Assembly (NCBI GenBank): GCA_016218705.1 | Contig: JACRDC010000072.1 | Coordinates: 1-49,263, forward strand | Direction of reading: 5' to 3' | Source: Desulfarculus sp. | Lineage (GTDB): Bacteria > Desulfobacterota > Desulfarculia > Desulfarculales > Desulfarculaceae | Length of the DNA: 49,263 bases | Part shown: positions 15,101 through 23,017 of the stretch, piece after piece | Layout of the letters: each line of letters begins with the position of its first letter | Position numbering within the stretch: the stretch's first letter is position 1 | Translations under genes and position numbers: made by a program | The notes under the pieces: model-generated | What the model was told of the DNA's origin: nothing | The model's input: the letters and a program-made list of their open reading frames with translations, nothing else | The model's database searches: none

Positions 15101-16875
15101 CCGAGCAAAACGTGACCGTGTGGACGGGCATGTGGACGGCGATGAAGAACATCGCCTACCAGGCCATCGCGGCCATCGGTTCGCGCCTGCTCACCTACGG
15201 CCTGGGCCAGGTGGCCATCAGCCTGGTGCCCGGCCTAGCCGGGCCACTGGGCATGAGCGGAAGTGGCGGTGGCCTGCTGGGCATGGCCTCCAACGCCAAG
15301 GGTGCCTATGACCTATATAGCTGGCTCAGCGGGGGCGGAGGCAGCTCCTTTGGCACGCCGGGCGGCTTTGGTTCCAACCTGTTTACCTGGGGCCAAGGTG
15401 AGGGGGCCATCGGCATAGAGGGCTTGAGTGGTCTGGGCTACGGCGCGGCGGGGATCGGCGGAGCCCTGAGCGGCTGGCAGATCGCCAACCTGCTCTATGG
15501 CGGCAAGGGCTACAGCGGCCTGGGTGGGGCCATTGGTGGGGCTGCTGGTGGCATTGGTGGTGGCTGGCTGGCCGGGTCTGCCGCCGGCCTGGCCCTGGGT
15601 CCATGGGGCGCCGTGGGCGGGGCGCTGCTGGGCGGGCTCCTGGGCGGCACTGGCGGCGGCTTCCTGGGCTCGCTCTTCGGCGAAGACGAAGACACCCCCG
15701 AATACGAGATGGCCGGCCACCCCGAGGCCCACTGGAAGGAACTCAGCGCCCGCGTAGAGGACCTGACCCAGCGGCTCAAGGACGGCAAGCTGACCCAAGA
15801 CGATTTCAACTCCACCCTGGCCGGCCTGGCGCCCCTGGCCGCCGGGGCCGGCGATTACCTGGGCGGTTACGGCAAGATCGTCGGCGGCACCATCGAGGCC
15901 CTGGGCCAGCTCACGCAAGGGACCCAGGAATACGCCGACAAGGTCAACACCGAGCTTAACCCAGCCTGGATCATCGCCACCGGCCTGGCCCAGAACCTGG
16001 CCGATGGCATGGATAAGCTGGACGCCAACAAGAAGGCCCTGAGCGACGCCATAGACGCCCTGGCGGCCAGCTCCGGCCTGAGCGCGGACCAGCAGTCCCA
16101 ATTGGTGGACTTGGTCATCAGGCAGAGCGGCTCGGTGGCCGAGCTGACCGACAAGTACAACCGCTACAACGAGATCAAGCAGCAGCTCGCCAACGCCCAC
16201 GACATGGAGCGCGGCCAGGTGGAGGCCCTGGGGGCCGAGCTGCGCGCCCTGCACGACGAGCTGGGCATAGCGGCCAACCCCATGGACAACCTGACCAAGG
16301 TCACCGGCTCGCTGGACAAGACCATGCAGAGCCTGGAAAAGACCATGCGGGCCATCTTCAACCTGCCCAGCGACAAAGAGTTCAACATCACCACCAATTA
16401 TCATCAAAACGGCACGCCCTCGGCCCATGGCGGCTCCCTGGTCAGCGCGGCCCTGGCCCATGGCTACATCACCCGCCACGGCGGCGGCCCGGCCCCCTTC
16501 TACGCCCACGCCGGCAATCCGGCCTGGGATGCGCCCAAGCCCGGCGAGGTGGATATCCGCGCCCTCATGGGCGAGTGGGTGATCCAGCCGGCGGCGGTGG
16601 ACTTCTACGGCAATGACTTCATGGCCGCCATAAACGACATGCGCGTGCCGGTCAGGACGGGGGCCTCCGGCGGGTCGGTGCCCCTGGCCGCCGCCGGCCC
16701 GCCGGTCATTCAGCCCTACTTCGATTTCCGGGGGGCCAGCTTCGGCTCCGACCCCCAGGAGACGGCCCAGCTCATCGGCGACGCGGTGGATGACCGCCTG
16801 CGCGCCCTCATGGCCGACATGGACTACCGCGGCGAGAACCCCGCCGTGCGCCACCGTATGGGGGTGGACTCATGA
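12103..16875 (+). CDS. Tail tape measure protein
   Basis: 1590 residues, the largest prophage gene. ATG 12103 lies inside the chaperone gene. The protein sets tail length: at the usual ~0.15 nm per residue it predicts a tail near 240 nm, longer than lambda. Features include an N-terminal helical region (NRVEIELAARDTSGPVLSQFGSTVKRTFEQ), hydrophobic stretches around residues 305-400, long charged coiled-coil stretches around 430-990, and a Gly/Ala-rich hydrophobic block around 1130-1190 that may insert in the membrane during DNA ejection. The C-terminus (HGGGPAPFYAHAGNPAWDAPKPGEVDIRALMGEWVIQP) is typical of tape measures of this class. No peptidase or lysozyme domain is obvious. It ends in an ATGA overlap with the next gene. 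Confidence 0.95.
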   Translation: MGQDANRVEIELAARDTSGPVLSQFGSTVKRTFEQASQDAAQASKGASLLDRTFGNLADTVRAVGLAFGAYEAARYAQQAVMLAARYETLGVTLQQLGKTAGYSKAFLDQQEEALRKAGITAIGSRESLARMIQANLDLSKSAQLARVAQDAAAISGVNSSEAYKQIVYGIQSAQVEMLRTVGINVSFENSYAAVAAQTGRTAASLTEAEKAQIRLNAVLEAGKGISGAYEAAMGTAGKQILSFQRYAEDLQVELGKAFGPALADLVGLATHRMAQLTDIAKSSAVQSFLQGIGSATVFAAQHLDVLAMGLGVAGAAWLAYQMQIRAATVATVLHEVAAIGLRNSLVTGLNLAILGTGASLEKLGLWVAANPLVALTLAVGTAATAYVALHKSTSDYLREAQQGTQELAEATRAFATSRSEISTLDDALRKLDESMRLAQGNTRLERLAIEELASRYPQLVGTYNTVGEAVANVNAKRQEYLAGLEREAQLKQVELLEKARLKIIEVGKSLGPLALELRNYQAGLDGGPLDWLVSRFQDVNVLTKALVANLKEVRDANAINPSNAEEGRKLERVLEDLLLQLSKIKGIAPEVQKSLELALSGRGSKVVGSADVRQWDNAEIVRRAEQMDSGLDMVGETGSRRPLPDKMADRIAGEWQKTRSEALSLGKAPSEAARLAALEEFNAYSDEFKRLYPGVAENIRALRLAEASKTAEAEKAAHAKGQYEIGAISAQELTALLQQRQAMLAAGNIVERAEALSLQKAITDLTLQGYRDRQAITEAGFNLGREGQGTLIAAYQAELAILPALKMSAEDRARRELELTTKIRDVKEQGFTRELDLNKQRVSWMAEGTAKHTAQLDIQEAEERHHLEVLFAANKDLQDKKKQVLEDYEKFAQRRREEAASKERQQALDVQLQTAKLYGNTRLAKELELAKYAESLKTSGINQIYHEQLIANERVRINRTGVESMLLQWSDFYEGWDKIGENFLQNIQSESASVIKSIAEQNVTVWTGMWTAMKNIAYQAIAAIGSRLLTYGLGQVAISLVPGLAGPLGMSGSGGGLLGMASNAKGAYDLYSWLSGGGGSSFGTPGGFGSNLFTWGQGEGAIGIEGLSGLGYGAAGIGGALSGWQIANLLYGGKGYSGLGGAIGGAAGGIGGGWLAGSAAGLALGPWGAVGGALLGGLLGGTGGGFLGSLFGEDEDTPEYEMAGHPEAHWKELSARVEDLTQRLKDGKLTQDDFNSTLAGLAPLAAGAGDYLGGYGKIVGGTIEALGQLTQGTQEYADKVNTELNPAWIIATGLAQNLADGMDKLDANKKALSDAIDALAASSGLSADQQSQLVDLVIRQSGSVAELTDKYNRYNEIKQQLANAHDMERGQVEALGAELRALHDELGIAANPMDNLTKVTGSLDKTMQSLEKTMRAIFNLPSDKEFNITTNYHQNGTPSAHGGSLVSAALAHGYITRHGGGPAPFYAHAGNPAWDAPKPGEVDIRALMGEWVIQPAAVDFYGNDFMAAINDMRVPVRTGASGGSVPLAAAGPPVIQPYFDFRGASFGSDPQETAQLIGDAVDDRLRALMADMDYRGENPAVRHRMGVDS

Positions 16876-18404
16876 GCAGCCCGGCCTTCCTGGAGTGGGC
16901 CAACCGCTCGGACCTGCCCCGCGCCTTGGCGGTGACGGTCACCATTACCCGCCGTGGCGACGGCCAGCCTCTTACCCTGTACCTCACCGACAGCGCGGCG
17001 CCAAAGGGCACCTGGGATAACCAGCACAATTGGGTGCGCTGCATCCATCGCCCGCCCTTTATCAGCCACCAGATGCAACAGGCCTTCAATGGCCGCTCCC
17101 TGGCCTCCTTCGGGGACCTGGAGCTGGCCCTGGACGACCGGGCCAAGCTGGGGCCTGACGGCGGCCTGTCCTGGGATGAAGCGCTGAACGATTACCGCTG
17201 GGCCGGCGGCGCCATCCTCTCTCAGGTGGGCGGGCCGGACCTGGCCTGGCCTGACTGGGAGCCGGCCCAGCGGGGCATCCTGGGTCGCCTGACCCAGGAG
17301 CGCGGCCTGGCCAAGGTGCCGGTGTACGGCAAGGCCGCCGGCCTGCAAACCATCAAGATTCCGCCCGACACCTACAGCGAGGCGGAAGGCGTGCCCAGCG
17401 CCACGGTGGGCAAGGTTAAGCCGTGCTGTATCGGCCCCTGCAACAACATCACGCCGGTGCTGATCTCCGAGGCCGGCCCCTGGGTTTACCAGGTGCACGC
17501 CCATGGCCCCATCCAGACCATAACCGAGGTGCGGGTGGCCGACGTGGCCACTGCCTCGGCCACCATCAACCTGGCCAACGGCACCATCTCCTTTGCCGCC
17601 AAGCCCAGCGGCCAGGTGACCTGCGACGTGCGGGGGTGGGCGCGCGGCGGGGTCTACCTGCAAAGCGCGGCCCAGATCATGGAGGCCATCTTGCGCCAGT
17701 GGGGCGGGGCCACGGACGCGGACATTGACGCGGCCGCCTTCGCGGCCATGCACGCGGCCGTGCCGGCGCCCCTGGCCCTTTATCTGACCAGCGCCAGCGA
17801 CATTCGCACCGTGCTGGACAACTGCTGCCTGGGCCTGCCCCTGGTCTGGCTGGACGACGCCCTGGGGCGCTACACCCTGCGCCAGTTCGCGGCGCCCAGC
17901 GGGCAGCCGGTCTTGGAGCTGTATGACCGCACCGTGGGGGACCCCACCTGGGGCGCGGCCATCTGTTGGAACGCGCGCAGCCAGCCGGCTCCCCGCTGGT
18001 GGTCCAAATGCACGGTGCACGGCGACCGCAACTGGACGGTCAACAACAACCCCGCCGCCAGCCTGGGCGCGGACCGCCAGGCCTGGCTCAAGGAAGACTA
18101 CCGCTCCCGCGAGGCCCTGGGCACCGCTCCAACGCTCAACGGCCAGGTGACCGAGGGCGAGTACAAAACCTTCATGGCCTATCTGGCCGATTGCCAGGCC
18201 CAGGCCCTGCGCGAGATCGGCTTGCACGGGGTGGAGCGCAACCTGGTGACCCTGGACTGCCTCTATGCCGCCCTGACCCTCGGCCTGGGCGACGTGGTGC
18301 GGGTATGGTCCAAGGTGGGCGGCATGAGCGGCGGCTGGTCGGGCATGGTGGTGGAGCGCAAGGCCACCCTGCCGGGCCAGGCCTCCGTGAAGCTGTGGGG
18401 CTGA
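16872..18404 (+). CDS. Tail-tip / baseplate hub-like protein
   Basis: 510 residues, directly after the tape measure with ATGA coupling, where distal tail and hub proteins are encoded. It is beta-rich: an N-terminal domain (VTVTITRRGDGQPLTLYLTDS), a central repeat-like part (ITEVRVADVATASATINLANGTISFAAKPSGQVTCDVRGWARGG), and a C-terminal domain (LYDRTVGDPTWGAAICWNARSQPAPRWWSKCTVHGDRNWTVNN, then VRVWSKVGGMSGGWSGMVVERKATLPGQASVKLWG). The middle to C-terminal layout, in which an Ig-like domain is followed by 'a.~il..ll...' and a position-dependent 'G..d.v.v' end, recalls phage hub proteins of the gp27/gpD class. I do not recognise a named family, so a precise role is not assigned. Confidence 0.6.
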   Translation: MSSPAFLEWANRSDLPRALAVTVTITRRGDGQPLTLYLTDSAAPKGTWDNQHNWVRCIHRPPFISHQMQQAFNGRSLASFGDLELALDDRAKLGPDGGLSWDEALNDYRWAGGAILSQVGGPDLAWPDWEPAQRGILGRLTQERGLAKVPVYGKAAGLQTIKIPPDTYSEAEGVPSATVGKVKPCCIGPCNNITPVLISEAGPWVYQVHAHGPIQTITEVRVADVATASATINLANGTISFAAKPSGQVTCDVRGWARGGVYLQSAAQIMEAILRQWGGATDADIDAAAFAAMHAAVPAPLALYLTSASDIRTVLDNCCLGLPLVWLDDALGRYTLRQFAAPSGQPVLELYDRTVGDPTWGAAICWNARSQPAPRWWSKCTVHGDRNWTVNNNPAASLGADRQAWLKEDYRSREALGTAPTLNGQVTEGEYKTFMAYLADCQAQALREIGLHGVERNLVTLDCLYAALTLGLGDVVRVWSKVGGMSGGWSGMVVERKATLPGQASVKLWG

Positions 18405-18406
18405 CC

Positions 18407-19246
18407 ATGGCCGCCAAGTGCCGCATGCTCTGGCGCAACCTGGCCGACGAGGCGGTCTTGACCTCCCCGGCTTACGCCGCCGGCTTCCCGCCGGTGATGC
18501 TCCAGGACCACGACCCCGGCATGCTCTGCAAGGCCAGCGCCGTGGGCGCGGACCTGGTGATAGAGGGCTCCTGGAGCACGCCCCAGACCTGCACCTCCCT
18601 GGCCCTGCTGCGCCACAACCTCACGGTGGCTGGCTCCATCACCCTGACCACCGACAGCGGCCAGACGGTGAGCGGCAAGCCCTGGCTGCCCCTGTACCCC
18701 TTTGGCCGCGGCCCCTTCGGCCAGGGGCCAATTGGCGGCTACCCCTCGGCCCGGGAGCGGCGGGAGATGATGCCCATGCCCCTGGCCATCATCTATTTCC
18801 CCCAGGCCCTGCGCTTCGGCGATTTCACCTTGACGCTCAGCAACCCCAGCAACACCTCCGCCCTGGAGCTGGGGCGGCTCTTCCTGGGCCGCCACCTGGA
18901 GGCCCAGGTCAACTATTCCTGGGGCTACGGCTTCGGCTTCACCGATCCCTCCACCGAGATCAAGCTGCCCACCGGCGCCAAGCGCTACCAGCGAGCCGAG
19001 CGCCTGGCCCGGGGCACCCTGGATTTCCGTTTCATCGACCCGGCCATGGCCTACGGCGATTTCTTGAGGCTGTTCTATGTGCTGGGCAAATCCATCCCCT
19101 TCATCATCGATCCCGAGCCCGAAGGCCCCAACAGCCGGCGTTTCTGGCTGCGGCGCTACGTGCGCTGCCTCAATGATCCGCCCATGCCCGATTTCCAGTA
19201 CATGCACCGGGCCAGCTTCAAGCTCAGCCTGGAAGAGGCCAGATAG
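18407..19246 (+). CDS. Tail-associated protein with discoidin/lectin-like N-terminal domain
   Basis: 279 residues from ATG 18407, 2 bp after the previous stop; a much longer upstream reading frame overlaps the preceding gene and is not used. The N-terminal ~120 residues (MLWRNLADEAVLTSPAYAAGFPPVMLQDHDPG, then TSLALLRHNLTVAGSITLTTDSGQ) follow the galactose-binding/discoidin-like pattern seen in phage tail-tip proteins, with 'N.a..a..~s.......~p..nl.d' and 'alal..hNl...a.i.l'. The C-terminal part (RLFLGRHLEAQVNYSWGYGFGFTDPST, then GTLDFRFIDPAMAYGDFLRLFYVLG) is mixed and ends in a beta domain. It may be a distal tail protein with a glycan-binding role. Function is inferred. Confidence 0.55.
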   Translation: MAAKCRMLWRNLADEAVLTSPAYAAGFPPVMLQDHDPGMLCKASAVGADLVIEGSWSTPQTCTSLALLRHNLTVAGSITLTTDSGQTVSGKPWLPLYPFGRGPFGQGPIGGYPSARERREMMPMPLAIIYFPQALRFGDFTLTLSNPSNTSALELGRLFLGRHLEAQVNYSWGYGFGFTDPSTEIKLPTGAKRYQRAERLARGTLDFRFIDPAMAYGDFLRLFYVLGKSIPFIIDPEPEGPNSRRFWLRRYVRCLNDPPMPDFQYMHRASFKLSLEEAR

Positions 19247-19255
19247 GAGAAGTCC

Positions 19256-20179
19256 ATGGCCAAGTCAATCCAAGAGATCAGGGCCGGCATTCCGGCCGCG
19301 GACCAGGAGCCTTGGGACGGCGATTTCTTCACCCTCGTCAACGACCTGCTGGACCTGAACCAGGCTCTGCTTGACGCCCTTGCCGAGGCCGGTGGCGGCG
19401 CCGCCCTGGTGCTGGCGCCGCGCCCCACCGCCGAGATCATGGCCTACGCCAACCCCTTCCCCGGCCTGCTCTGCCAGGGCAGCGACACGGGGCTTTGGTG
19501 GGCCTATTACGGTGGGGCCTGGCAACTCCTGGACAAGCCGCGCCTCATGGCCTCCCTGGCCGTCACTAGCCTGCTGCCCGACGAACAGGCCTCGGCCGTG
19601 GCCAATACAACCTTTGGCGGTTTGACCTTCGGCAACTCCTCGGCCTGGGCCTGGGGCGATTTCAAGGTTTGGTTGGACGGGGTTGCTTGGCGCGTGGTGC
19701 TGGAAGGCCTCATGACCACGGGCAGCGCTAGCGCCGTGGTCATGCGCGTTGCCTACTTGGTCGCCGGCTCTGGGGCAATCAATGGCCTGGTGAAGACGCG
19801 CTGGGCCGCCAGCACGGCCTACGCCCTCAACGACCTACGTATTCCGTCCGTGCCTAACGGGCACTATTACAAATGCACCACGGCGGGGACATCCGCCGCC
19901 AGCGCCCCCACATGGAACACGGGCTCTGGTGGCACCACCAGCGATGGCGGGGTGGTGTGGACAGAGCAAGGGGTCAGCTTCAAACACCTGGAGGTCAGTG
20001 TCATCGCACCGGCCAACGCCTATCAGCGGTTCAGCGTGGACAGCGCCAACCTGCAAATACCCGCCGCCGAGGTGAGCGTGGGTGATCGTGTCTTTTTCGG
20101 CCTGTGGCGTTCTGGCGGCGACGACCACGGCGGTGACCTGGTGCTGGTCAGCCTCAACATTCAGCCAGTGGAGGCCTAA
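19256..20179 (+). CDS. Tail fibre/adhesin-like virion protein with a chitin-binding-like repeat
   Basis: 307 residues with an AGGAGA ribosome-binding site. Residues 1-45 are helical and could be an attachment region. A central stretch (about 180-240) reads TRWAASTAYALNDLRIPS, then HYYKCTTAGTSAASAPTW and GGTTSDGGVVWTEQG. This 'W.a.t.Y..gd......~g..Y.ct.aGtS....P.w.......~dG.v.W' motif is common in phage tail and fibre proteins and resembles small carbohydrate-binding folds. The C-terminus (VSVGDRVFFGLWRSGGDDHGGDLVLVSLNIQPVEA) is a beta-sandwich end typical of virion surface proteins. Receptor binding is a reasonable inference. Confidence 0.6.
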   Translation: MAKSIQEIRAGIPAADQEPWDGDFFTLVNDLLDLNQALLDALAEAGGGAALVLAPRPTAEIMAYANPFPGLLCQGSDTGLWWAYYGGAWQLLDKPRLMASLAVTSLLPDEQASAVANTTFGGLTFGNSSAWAWGDFKVWLDGVAWRVVLEGLMTTGSASAVVMRVAYLVAGSGAINGLVKTRWAASTAYALNDLRIPSVPNGHYYKCTTAGTSAASAPTWNTGSGGTTSDGGVVWTEQGVSFKHLEVSVIAPANAYQRFSVDSANLQIPAAEVSVGDRVFFGLWRSGGDDHGGDLVLVSLNIQPVEA

Positions 20180-20181
20180 GC

Positions 20182-20721
20182 ATGCTGCAATTGGCTGCTG
20201 GCGGCCCCCTGGTCGAAAGGCGTTTCTTTGTTGATTTCAGCCTGGACATCACCTCCGCTGACTATTGGCTGACCTACACCCTTAACCAGACCCTGGGCAC
20301 TCCCGTGCCCCTGGACCGCACCCTGGTGAGAAGGGTCAATCAGCTTGCCGGGCGGGCCGATGGTGGCGGCAGTGGCGTGTATTGGGTCATCAGCGACGGC
20401 GGGGTGTGGCTGACCAGCTCCACCAATCTGCGCCTGGTCTACGTTGGCCAGTACCACACCTCTCCCTTGACCGGGATGATCTTCCGAGCCGAGATCATCG
20501 TTCTCAAGGCCAAGCCCAAGAGCCTCCAGAACGTGGTGGGCAATGCCGCCGCCGCGCAGACCATCGGTCTGGTCGATCCCAGCCGGGCCATGATTTTCGA
20601 CGCCATGTGCCGGATGCCCAACTCCCATGGCAACACCTACCCCACGGGCATCTCCGCCAACCAAGTCACGTGGTCGAATTCACTCACCGCCAACGACCGC
20701 TACCAGGTCGCGGAATTCTAG
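20182..20721 (+). CDS. Virion-associated protein of unknown function
   Basis: 179 residues, 2 bp after the previous stop, with GGAGG 8 nt before the ATG. The protein is beta-rich (RRFFVDFSLDITSADYWLTYTLNQTLGTPVPLDRTLV, then GVYWVISDGGVWLTSSTNLRLVYVGQYHTSPLTGMIFRAEIIVLKA) and looks like a small structural or adhesion domain. The second half (LQNVVGNAAAAQTIGLVDPSRAMIFDAMCRMPNSHGNTYPTGIS) shows no motif I know. Position next to the fibre-like gene suggests a tail-tip or fibre-assembly protein. Confidence 0.5.
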   Translation: MLQLAAGGPLVERRFFVDFSLDITSADYWLTYTLNQTLGTPVPLDRTLVRRVNQLAGRADGGGSGVYWVISDGGVWLTSSTNLRLVYVGQYHTSPLTGMIFRAEIIVLKAKPKSLQNVVGNAAAAQTIGLVDPSRAMIFDAMCRMPNSHGNTYPTGISANQVTWSNSLTANDRYQVAEF

Positions 20722-20730
20722 GAGGCTGCC

Positions 20731-21354
20731 ATGATCCTAGCTTTTGATCCCACCGGCAAATGCCTGGAGCGCAACACGGTAAGCCCGGCGCCGTCTTTGG
20801 CCGCCTTCCAGGCCAACCATGGCCTGGAAGTGATCCTGTTCACCGTGGACCAGGACCCCTGCCCTGGGGTGCCCCTGGACAAGCTGCGAGGTCTCATGGA
20901 GGCGGGGCAAGTCAAGGCCGTTGAGCCTGACCCCACCTGGATGCCACCCGACCCAACAGAGCCGCCCACGCCGGTTCCGGACCTGCTGGCCGAGTTGGTG
21001 GCCAAGGTGGATAAGCTGCCCGCCGGCACCATCCACGAGACCCGGCTCAGGGACCAGAAAGAATTCCTGAAGCTCTGGGCCATCCCCTGGGTCAAGGCCA
21101 ACCCCGATGCCACCCCGGAAGACGCGGCCCAGGCCATCCTGGCCGCGCTGAGAACCGAGTTCCCGGCTGACCCCATCTGCACCCTGGTTTACGCCAAGGA
21201 CCCCGCCACGGGCCGCGAGGACGGCCTCTTGATGAGCTACGCCGAATCGGCCCACGCGGCGGGGCTCACCCCCGACCCGTCCTGGCAGGCCCTGCGCGGG
21301 CTGATCATCCAGGCCCCGGAGCAACAGCTCCGGGAGGCCCTGCGCAAGCTGTAG
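20731..21354 (+). CDS. Phage protein of unknown function with Pro-rich linker
   Basis: 207 residues, with AGGAGG 6 nt upstream of ATG 20731. Residues 1-65 form a small alpha/beta domain (NHGLEVILFTVDQDPCPGVPLDKLRGLMEAGQVKAVEPDPTW), then a proline-rich linker (MPPDPTEPPTPVPD). The remainder is helical and acidic/basic (LAELVAKVDKL, DQKEFLKLWAIPW, EDAAQAILAAL). It sits between fibre-like and lysis genes. It may be a tail-fibre accessory or assembly protein. I do not recognise a family. Confidence 0.5.
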   Translation: MILAFDPTGKCLERNTVSPAPSLAAFQANHGLEVILFTVDQDPCPGVPLDKLRGLMEAGQVKAVEPDPTWMPPDPTEPPTPVPDLLAELVAKVDKLPAGTIHETRLRDQKEFLKLWAIPWVKANPDATPEDAAQAILAALRTEFPADPICTLVYAKDPATGREDGLLMSYAESAHAAGLTPDPSWQALRGLIIQAPEQQLREALRKL

Positions 21355-21357
21355 GCC

Positions 21358-21705
21358 ATGGAGCAATACATCTCACAAAACCCAGGCCTGGCCCTGGTGC
21401 TGCTGGTGGGCGCCTGGGAGCTGGTGCGCTTCCTGGGCGGCAAGGGTTGGGCCTGGGCAGCCGGCGTGGCCGACAAGAGCGTGGCCAAGAAGGATTGCAG
21501 GAGCTGCAAGGCCGAGATCAAGGCCGAGTTGCGCATGGGTGATGACCTGTTCTTGCTGCTGCTGGAAGGCCAGACCCTACAAACCCGGGCCATCCTGCAT
21601 ATGTGCGACGCCAAGGACGAGAAGTGCCAGAAGATCACCAACGAGCTGGAGGCCCACAACCTCAAGCTGGTCACCCACCGAGAAAGGAGGCATAGCCATG
21701 CCTAG
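21358..21705 (+). CDS. Small membrane-anchored phage protein in the lysis block
   Basis: 115 residues. One hydrophobic N-terminal segment (PGLALVLLVGAWELVRFLGG, about residues 9-28) is followed by a short Trp/Ala stretch and a charged cytoplasmic- or periplasmic-like helical domain with four cysteines (CRSCKAEIKAEL, ILHMCDAKDEKCQKITNELEAH). It starts 3 bp after the previous stop and overlaps the endolysin start by 8 nt. Single-TM proteins just before an endolysin are often holins, anti-holins or i-spanins, and the coiled-coil-like C-terminus would suit a spanin. I cannot choose among these. Confidence 0.5.
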   Translation: MEQYISQNPGLALVLLVGAWELVRFLGGKGWAWAAGVADKSVAKKDCRSCKAEIKAELRMGDDLFLLLLEGQTLQTRAILHMCDAKDEKCQKITNELEAHNLKLVTHRERRHSHA

Positions 21706-22465
21706 CCCTCGCCCGATCAACCAGGCCGGCCTGGAGATCATCAAGCGCCATGAAAGCTGGCGGGACCGGCAATACCTCTGCCCCGCCGGCAAGCCCACCA
21801 TCGGCTGGGGGCACGTCATCCAGCCCGGGGAGCGCTTCCAGGAGCCCATCAGCCAGGCCCAGGGCCTGGCCTTGCTGGCCAAGGACGTGGAATCGGCGGC
21901 GGCCGCCGTGGAGCGCTTGGTGAAGGTGCCCCTGAACGATAACCAGTTCAGCGCCCTGGTGAGCCTGACCTACAACATCGGCGCCGACGAGGACGCCGAC
22001 GACGTGGCCGAGGGCCTGGGCGATTCCACTCTGCTGCGGCTGCTCAATGCCGGTGACACCCTAGGCGCGGCCAACGAGTTCCCCAAGTGGCGCAAGTCCA
22101 GGGGAAAGGTCCTGGCGGGCCTGGTGGAGCGCCGGGCCGAAGAGCGCGAGCTTTTTTTGACCCCCTGCGAGCAACCCAAGGCCGAGGCGGCGTCCAGGGA
22201 GGACGCCGCGCCGGCCCCTTTTACAAAGGAGACGAAAATGGAACTGGCCATGAGGATTGCCCTGCCCCTGATCATGAAGATGCTGCCCAACCTGATTTCC
22301 TTGGTCACGCCCGCCTTGCGGGGGCTGATCTGGAACGGGGTGACGGCCTTCAAGGAGAAGGCCTACGAAACCCCCAACCCGGCGGACAACATCCTGGCGG
22401 ACGCCCTGGAGGGCGTGGTAGTGGGCCTGGGCCTAAATCCCCCGGACTCCCAGCCGGCCTCGTGA
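21698..22465 (+). CDS. Endolysin: GH24 lysozyme with hydrophobic C-terminal extension
   Basis: 255 residues from ATG 21698, which has AAAGGAGG 7 nt upstream. It cleaves the glycan strands of peptidoglycan at lysis. The GH24 active site is visible: Glu19 (IKRHESW), Cys28 in YLCPAGKPTIGWGH, and Thr34 (an E-C-T triad), then LNDNQFSALVSLTYNIG. There is no N-terminal signal or SAR helix, so export would need a holin. The catalytic domain ends near residue 155 (LVERRAEERELFLTP). An Ala/Glu/Pro linker and a hydrophobic tail follow from residue 181. That tail starts at an internal ATG with its own strong ribosome-binding site, so the gene may encode two products. Confidence 0.9.
   Translation: MPSPRPINQAGLEIIKRHESWRDRQYLCPAGKPTIGWGHVIQPGERFQEPISQAQGLALLAKDVESAAAAVERLVKVPLNDNQFSALVSLTYNIGADEDADDVAEGLGDSTLLRLLNAGDTLGAANEFPKWRKSRGKVLAGLVERRAEERELFLTPCEQPKAEAASREDAAPAPFTKETKMELAMRIALPLIMKMLPNLISLVTPALRGLIWNGVTAFKEKAYETPNPADNILADALEGVVVGLGLNPPDSQPAS
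22238..22465 (+). CDS. Nested holin-like protein from an internal start in the endolysin gene
   Basis: ATG 22238 is codon 181 of the endolysin frame and is preceded by AAAGGAG (22225-22231) at 6-nt spacing, a better site than many true starts in this cluster. The 75-residue product begins MELAMRIALPLIMKMLPNLI and includes a second short hydrophobic stretch (GLIWNGVTAF). It ends with the 'TPNPADN...DALEGVVVGLGL' pattern that follows the membrane part of several small phage holin-like proteins. It may be made both as the endolysin's C-terminal domain and as a separate membrane protein. Separate translation is inferred. Confidence 0.5.
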   Translation: MELAMRIALPLIMKMLPNLISLVTPALRGLIWNGVTAFKEKAYETPNPADNILADALEGVVVGLGLNPPDSQPAS

Positions 22466-22599
22466 ACGCGGCCAAGGTGGTGGGGGCCGTGGGTTGGGCC
22501 TGGCTCACCCACGCGCCCGCACCCAAGGATCAAGGCTCATTCCTGCCCGACCAGATGGGGGCGGGCTCACTGGGAGGTGACGACGATGGCATTACCTAA
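22462..22599 (+). CDS. Possible 45-residue small protein (GTG start)
   Basis: GTG 22462 overlaps the endolysin stop (GTGA). The frame runs to TAA 22597-22599, overlapping the next start. It has a short hydrophobic patch (AAKVVGAVGWAWLTHA) and an acidic, glycine-rich end. It would fill an otherwise unused ~120 bp in a tightly packed cluster. There is no clear ribosome-binding site and no recognisable family, so it may be chance. Confidence 0.25.
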   Translation: MNAAKVVGAVGWAWLTHAPAPKDQGSFLPDQMGAGSLGGDDDGIT

Positions 22600-23017
22600 G
22601 AGATGGCTGGCCCTGGCCGTGCTGGGGCTGCTGGTGGCCACCCTGGGCGGCTGCCAGGCCTATTACGACTCCGTGGCCAGAACCAATGAGGCCTGGGCCT
22701 TCAATCCCAGGGTGGCCAGGATCAAGCTGACCCCCGTGGACCCCAGCAAGCCGGCCCAGGTGATCAACGGCACCCTGGAGGCCGAGATACCCCTGGACTC
22801 CTGGCAGCGCCCCATTGATCCCGATTCACCCGGCAAGCAGGTGGGCCAGGTGCTGGACAAGGCCACGCCCCTGGGCACGGCAGTGGCGGTGGGCGACGCC
22901 CTCAAGGCCGTGGCCGGCAAGGGCGGCAGCAGCGTGAACACCAAGGACAGTCATGACGTGACGGGTAGCTACAACCAGGATCGGCATGATTCGTCGGTCA
23001 CCGGCGGGGCTCCCTAG
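22586..23017 (+). CDS. Phage-encoded lipoprotein, last gene of the lysis block
   Basis: 143 residues from ATG 22586, chosen because GGGAGG ends 8 nt upstream; GTG 22577 is in frame but overlaps that site. The signal peptide (LPKRWLALAVLGLLVATLGGC) ends in a lipobox, LGGC, so the mature protein is predicted to be lipid-anchored. The rest is polar (NPRVARIKLTPVDPSKPAQVINGTLEAEIPLDSWQRP) with a Ser/Asn/Asp-rich tail. A lipoprotein downstream of the endolysin could be an outer-membrane spanin (Rz1-like) or a lysogenic surface protein. The beta-rich middle is longer than in most Rz1 proteins. Confidence 0.6.
   Translation: MALPKRWLALAVLGLLVATLGGCQAYYDSVARTNEAWAFNPRVARIKLTPVDPSKPAQVINGTLEAEIPLDSWQRPIDPDSPGKQVGQVLDKATPLGTAVAVGDALKAVAGKGGSSVNTKDSHDVTGSYNQDRHDSSVTGGAP

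Noticed and set aside
17966-18406. Upstream extension of the discoidin-like tail protein gene
   Set aside because: It overlaps the preceding gene's well-formed C-terminus by over 430 nt. ATG 18407, 2 bp after that gene's stop, fits the cluster's spacing.
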